Position numbers and translations under genes: made by a program
Shown: positions 60,301 through 64,000 of the stretch, piece after piece
Position numbering within the stretch: the stretch's first letter is position 1
Layout of the letters: every line of letters begins with the position of its first letter
Notes under the pieces: model-generated
Told to the model about the DNA's origin: nothing
What the model saw: the letters and a program-made list of their open reading frames with translations, nothing else
Database searches by the model: none
Origin: Leyella stercorea
GTDB taxonomy: Bacteria > Bacteroidota > Bacteroidia > Bacteroidales > Bacteroidaceae
Assembly: GCF_021531355.1 (NCBI RefSeq)
Contig: NZ_JADYTS010000003.1
Span: 1 to 64,000, forward strand
Direction: 5' to 3'
Length of the DNA stretch: 64,000 bases

Positions 60301-61911
60301 GACCAATGACTCGCGGATAGAGTCGATGGCAGGGTTGGTAACCTGCGCAAACTGCTGGCGGAAGTAGTTGAAGAACACTTGCGCGTGGCCGCTCAGTACA
60401 GCCAGCGGAGTGTCGTTGCCCATTGAGGCGGTAGGTTCCTGACCGTTGGTAGCCATCGGAACGATTGTGCCGTCGACATCTTCCTCGCCGAATCCGAACA
60501 TCAGTTCCTTGCGTGTGAGGTCGTCGACAGAGTTGTCAACCTTACGTCCGGAGTGCAGTTTTTCAAGTTGTATACGGTTAGTTGATAGCCACTGACGGTA
60601 AGGATGGGCGCTTGCGAGGCGCTCCTTAATCTCACCGTCGTAGTAGATTTTGCCCTCCTGAGTGTCGATAAGGAGAATCTTGCCTGGTTGCAGGCGTCCC
60701 TTTTCGGCAATCTCAGTCGGGTCAAAGTCCATGACACCCACTTCGGATGCCACGACCATGGTGTCATTCTTGGTAATAGTATATCGTGCCGGGCGCAGAC
60801 CGTTGCGGTCGAGCATTCCTCCGGTGTATCTTCCGTCGCTGAACAGCAGTGCGGCAGGGCCGTCCCACGGTTCCATAAGTATAGAGTGATACTCGTAGAA
60901 AGCCTTCAAATCTTCGGGTATCGGGTTCTTGTCGTTGAAGCTCTCAGGCACCATCACAGCCATGGCGTGCGGCAGTGAGAGTCCGCTCATCACGAAAAAC
61001 TCGAATACGTTGTCGAGACTTGCAGAGTCTGACATGTCGGGCTGTATGATAGGTGATATGCCACGGATGTCGCCCAATGCCTCGCTTGAGAGCACGCTCT
61101 CGCGTGCCTTGAACCAAGAGCGGTTGCCGCGGATGGTGTTTATCTCGCCGTTGTGTGCCAGAAGGCGGAACGGCTGGGCAAGGCTCCATGTTGGGAACGT
61201 GTTGGTAGAAAAGCGCGAATGAACAAGCGCCAGTCCTGAAGTGAAGTAATTGTTGGTGAGATCGGGGTAGTACTGGCGTACCTGCATTGACGACAGCATA
61301 CCCTTATAAACTATGTTTCGGCTCGAAAGCGAGCAGATGTAGAAGTCCTTGTTATTGACACGGTTTTCAATGCGCTTACGTATAATATATAATGTGCGCT
61401 CAAAAGTGGGCACCTTGTCGTCGGTCACGCCCGTAATGAAAACCTGCTTGATGGCCGGTTCGGTAGCAAGTGCCGACACGCCGAGGCATTCGGGATTGGT
61501 AGGCACAGTGCGCAGGTGCATGAGCGAGAGTCCTTCGCGCTCGATTTCTTCAATCATTATTGACAGAATGGCCTGCTGCTGTGGCTCGTCTTTAGGAAGA
61601 AAGACGAGACCTGTGCCGTATTTGCCCTTCTCAGGCACCGGAATGCCCTGCAACAGTATGAATTCGTGAGGAATCTGAAGCATGATTCCCGCACCGTCTC
61701 CAGTCTTGTTGTCGGCACCTTCGGCTCCGCGGTGGCGCATATTCTCAAGTACGCGCAGCGCGTTGTCTACTAATTCGTGGCTCTTGTTACCATGAATATT
61801 CACTACCATTCCTACACCGCACGCGTCGTGTTCGTAGGCGGCATTGTAAAGTCCTGAAAATTTCTCACCAACCATTGCATGGCTGGCTTGATGGCCTTGT
61901 GTTTTTCCCAT
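57391..61911 (-). CDS. gltB: Glutamate synthase, large (alpha) subunit
   Basis: 1506 residues. A 30-residue propeptide precedes C31 (ACGVGMV), the nucleophile of the class II glutaminase domain (31 to about 440). Central domain, then FMN-binding synthase domain with [15 protein letters not shown] and the 3Fe-4S ligands in [15 protein letters not shown], and a C-terminal beta-helix with glycine repeats ([38 protein letters not shown]). It makes glutamate from glutamine and 2-oxoglutarate. It has its own promoter. Confidence 0.97.
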   Translation of the reverse strand: [1506 protein letters not shown]

Positions 61912-61961
61912 CTCAATTGCTTTTAATTAGTAAACCATTGAAAAACCTATCAAAGTGTTTG

Positions 61962-61993
61962 CAAATTTAATGATTTACTTTCAAAAAGCAATA
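61962..61993 (-). promoter_or_regulatory. Promoter of gltB
   Basis: On the minus strand: ATTG (61989-61992), 19-bp spacer, TAAATTTG (61962-61969). The gltB start is 50 bp downstream. Confidence 0.7.
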
Positions 61994-62120
61994 TAAAAAT
62001 CGAAAAAATAAATACTGTTTTTGATTTATAGCAAGAAAGATGTATTATTTTGTAATGTTATCGACATGTAAAGTACCGTTTTGTAACATAGCTGCATGTT
62101 TATTGCTACGGAATGTAACT

Positions 62121-62999
62121 TCAACTGCGTCTGTATTCCGACGGCGACATACCCACATGCTCCTTGAAATACTTGCCGAGGAACGACTGATTGGAGAAGT
62201 TAAGGCTTTGTGCTATCTCCTTGATGCTGCGTTGTGTGTTGCGCAGAAGCATGCGCAGCTCCATCGTAACGTATGCGTCTATCCACTCGTTGGGTGTTCG
62301 TTTGGACACGTTCTTTACCGTTTCCGACAGATATTTGGGCGATATGCAGAGCTGTTCGCTATACCAGCTAACACGACGCTCGCTGCGGAAGTTATTTTCG
62401 ACAAGCAATATGAATTTGGTGAAAATCTCTTCGGCACGTGTGTTTCGCTCGTCTTTCTGCGACTGTACGTTGTATATCACATTGCTCACCTCATAAACCA
62501 TAGAAAGGAACATCGACTGCATCATCTCACGGCGGAAGTGGTTGTCGGGTTCGTCAATCTTCTGGTTCATGCATGTCAGTGTGTTGCGTATGAAGCTTGC
62601 CTTCTCAGCCGGCAGGCTGAACACGGGGTGGGTGCGTGCAAATAGGAAAAGCTGTGACAGTTCGTGCACGCTCTTAATGGTCTCGTTGAAGAAGTCGTAG
62701 CTGATGATGATGCCCATGCCACGGCAGTCGGGCGACACAGTGCAGTCGTAGATGACGCGTCCCTGATTGATGATGATAAGGTCGCCGGCTACGACGTTAT
62801 GTTCTACAGAATCGACAACGTATCGTCCTGATCCTTTTGTGCACAATGCCAAGAGCAGGCATTGTATACGACGCGGCTCGCGAGGCAAGGGTATATTTGC
62901 AATCTCGTCCAGTATTAATATGTCATTGCCGATATGGTTGCCTCCGCACATGCGTATGGCGTATTCTACTGTTATGTCTCTTAAGTCAGGTAAGGTCAT
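62121..62999 (-). CDS. AraC-family transcriptional regulator
   Basis: 292 residues. Cupin-like N-domain (about 25-115: KGSGRYVVDSVEHNVVAGDLIIINQGRV), linker helices, then the HTH domain: VSWYSEQLCISPKYLSETVKN and SIKEIAQSLNFSNQSFLGKYFKEHVGMSPSEYR. Divergent from the DUF3332 gene and convergent in placement with nothing close. The target genes are unknown. The N-terminal domain resembles that of the regulator at 39136, as is common for Bacteroidota AraC sensors of stress or bile signals. Confidence 0.9.
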   Translation of the reverse strand: MTLPDLRDITVEYAIRMCGGNHIGNDILILDEIANIPLPREPRRIQCLLLALCTKGSGRYVVDSVEHNVVAGDLIIINQGRVIYDCTVSPDCRGMGIIISYDFFNETIKSVHELSQLFLFARTHPVFSLPAEKASFIRNTLTCMNQKIDEPDNHFRREMMQSMFLSMVYEVSNVIYNVQSQKDERNTRAEEIFTKFILLVENNFRSERRVSWYSEQLCISPKYLSETVKNVSKRTPNEWIDAYVTMELRMLLRNTQRSIKEIAQSLNFSNQSFLGKYFKEHVGMSPSEYRRS

Positions 63000-63180
63000 C
63001 TATGTATGGTTTATATTAGTATAAAATAATTGCAAATGTACTAAATAAATCTGATATACCGAGATTTTTTTTAGTTATAACTTGTCAATGTGTTTGTGCA
63101 TAAAACTGTTAAATAGGCATGGATATAACCAACGATACGTTTTTTTTACTAACTTTACGGATGTTTTAAATTATATGCTT

Positions 63181-63732
63181 ATGAAAATCAGACATCTTAA
63201 GGTCTCGGCGCTATTGCTTGCCGCCACCTTGCTAACAAGCTCGTGCGTTGGTTCATTCTCACTGTTTGGCCGTGTTGCCAAGTGGAACACCCACGCTACA
63301 AACTCGAAGTTTCTCAACGAGATTATATTCATTCTTATCTCGCCGGCTTATGCTGTGTGTGCAGTTGCTGATGCCTTGGTGCTTAACACAATCGAATTCT
63401 GGTCGGGGAGCAACCCTATGGCTCAGAAGGTGGGCACTGTGCAGGAAGTGACGGGTAAGGACGGACTGATTTATGCAGTTAAGACGCTGCGCAATGGTTA
63501 TGAAATAACTTCGCCAAATGGTGAAGTTGTTAGTTTCATATACGATAAGAAGACCAATTCGTGGTCGCAGGAGCAGGATGGCAAGCAGGTTGAGATTTTC
63601 CGCTTCAATCCTGACGGTACTATCCAGGCACGTCTCAGCGACGGTCAGACATTACGCGTTAAGCCAGATGAGGCAGGCGTGTTCGAAGCCCGCATGGCTG
63701 TCAATGGCGCTCGCTTCTGGGCTAGCCGATAA
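63181..63732 (+). CDS. DUF3332 lipoprotein
   Basis: About 183 residues from the ATG at 63181 (another in-frame ATG is two codons upstream). The lipobox is LLTSSC, and then come the DUF3332 features SFSLFGRVAKWN, KFLNEIIFI, AYAVCAVADALVLNTIEFWSG. The middle has a membrane-like helix, and the C-terminal half is beta-rich (SFIYDKKTNSWSQEQDG). Usually annotated as an uncharacterised lipoprotein of Bacteroidota. A TAACTTTA box near 63151 may be its -7 element. Confidence 0.85.
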   Translation: MKIRHLKVSALLLAATLLTSSCVGSFSLFGRVAKWNTHATNSKFLNEIIFILISPAYAVCAVADALVLNTIEFWSGSNPMAQKVGTVQEVTGKDGLIYAVKTLRNGYEITSPNGEVVSFIYDKKTNSWSQEQDGKQVEIFRFNPDGTIQARLSDGQTLRVKPDEAGVFEARMAVNGARFWASR

Positions 63733-63749
63733 CTCTTTTTTATAATATA

Positions 63750-63869
63750 AGTTGAGAGTTGAGAATTGAGAGTTGAGAGTTATGATTACCGATTTTTAAT
63801 ATTTAAAATCATAGCATTAATAACAATGCAAATCATAACTCTCAACTCTCAATTTTCAACTCTCAATTG
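63750..63869. repeat. Heptamer stem-loop element B between convergent genes
   Basis: Left arm: GTTGAGA GTTGAGA ATTGAGA GTTGAGA GT then TATGATTACC (63750-63790). Right arm: AATCATAACTCTCAACTCTC and further units (63832-63869). The middle has ATTTAAAAT-like A/T DNA. Same design as element A at 44226-44353. Confidence 0.85.
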
Positions 63870-63876
63870 TTTTTTT

Positions 63877-64000
63877 TTACTTCTCGCCCGAAACGCCCAT
63901 TTCCTTGAGCAGACGATCAGCATGTCCCCATTTGTCCATGAGGAAGAGTACGTAGCGGATGTCTACACCGATGCAGCGAGCCAGACGCTTGTCAAACCAG
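63877..64000 (-). CDS. C-terminus of a probable S46 (Dpp7/Dpp11-like) peptidase, partial
   Basis: The minus strand is open from the window edge to a TAA at 63877-63879; the visible 40 codons read FDKRLARCIGVDIRYVLFLM then DKWGHADRLLKEMGVSGEK. The VDIRYVLF...DK...LLKEM arrangement matches the end of S46 dipeptidyl-peptidases of Bacteroidota, which cut dipeptides from the N-termini of peptides in the periplasm. The rest of the gene is outside the window, so the family call is tentative. Confidence 0.55.
   Translation of the reverse strand, partial: WFDKRLARCIGVDIRYVLFLMDKWGHADRLLKEMGVSGEK

Overview
The window looks like a chromosomal segment of a Bacteroidota bacterium, most likely order Bacteroidales and close to Prevotella/Segatella. 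The grounds are a SusC/SusD polysaccharide utilisation locus (PUL), many Sec-secreted proteins and lipoproteins, AraC-type and hybrid-two-component-derived regulators, outer-membrane barrel families typical of the phylum, Bacteroidota-only families (DUF2851, DUF3332, DUF4476, DUF2023), and promoters of the TTTG / TAnnTTTG type. No rRNA, tRNA or CRISPR array was seen.

Layout. 1-6.7 kb is visibly AT-rich accessory DNA: a HEPN-like protein, a secreted retropepsin-like/TPR protein, two small exported proteins, a truncated membrane ORF, a 1-kb graveyard of regulator remnants and a DUF3843-like protein. 6.9-17.3 kb holds outer-membrane barrels, a lipoprotein/barrel pair, a YhcG-type PD-(D/E)XK protein, flavodoxin with DUF2023, a patatin, an ATPase behind a 39-bp palindrome, and a DUF4476 protein. 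17.3-24.4 kb has a nucleoside-recognition membrane protein, a porin, a PL8 chondroitinase-like lyase and an RluA-type pseudouridine synthase. 24.4-38 kb is a galactan-type PUL: regulator, SusC, SusD, surface glycan-binding lipoprotein, GH53 endo-galactanase and GH2 beta-galactosidase. The likely scheme is that the surface lipoproteins bind galactan, GH53 cuts it, SusCD imports oligomers and GH2 finishes them in the periplasm under a membrane-bound AraC-type regulator.

39-47.7 kb: an AraC regulator divergent from a TolC/HlyD/MFS efflux operon, then ruvB-DUF2851-glsA. 47.8-49.5 kb is a three-gene HipBST-type toxin-antitoxin operon with an inverted-repeat operator. 49.6-54.3 kb has yifB, a MITE-like palindromic element, a Fur-like/QueD-like operon, a chimeric ORF ending in a second copy of the YifB C-terminus, and a RhuM pseudogene. 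54.4-64 kb has a purine/uracil permease, glutamate synthase (gltB, gltD), another AraC regulator, a DUF3332 lipoprotein and the end of a probable S46 peptidase.

The most unusual things seen are: (1) the PUL regulator keeps the hybrid two-component architecture but has lost the phospho-accepting His, the ATP-binding motifs and the receiver domain; (2) degenerate 7-bp and 8-bp tandem repeats, often as inverted pairs between convergent genes, run into coding sequence and supply the C-termini of three genes and an in-frame insertion in a fourth; (3) the chimeric YifB-tail ORF; (4) the HipBST operon; (5) a QueD-like enzyme with an atypical active site beside a Fur protein lacking CxxC. All calls are by eye; no searches were run.
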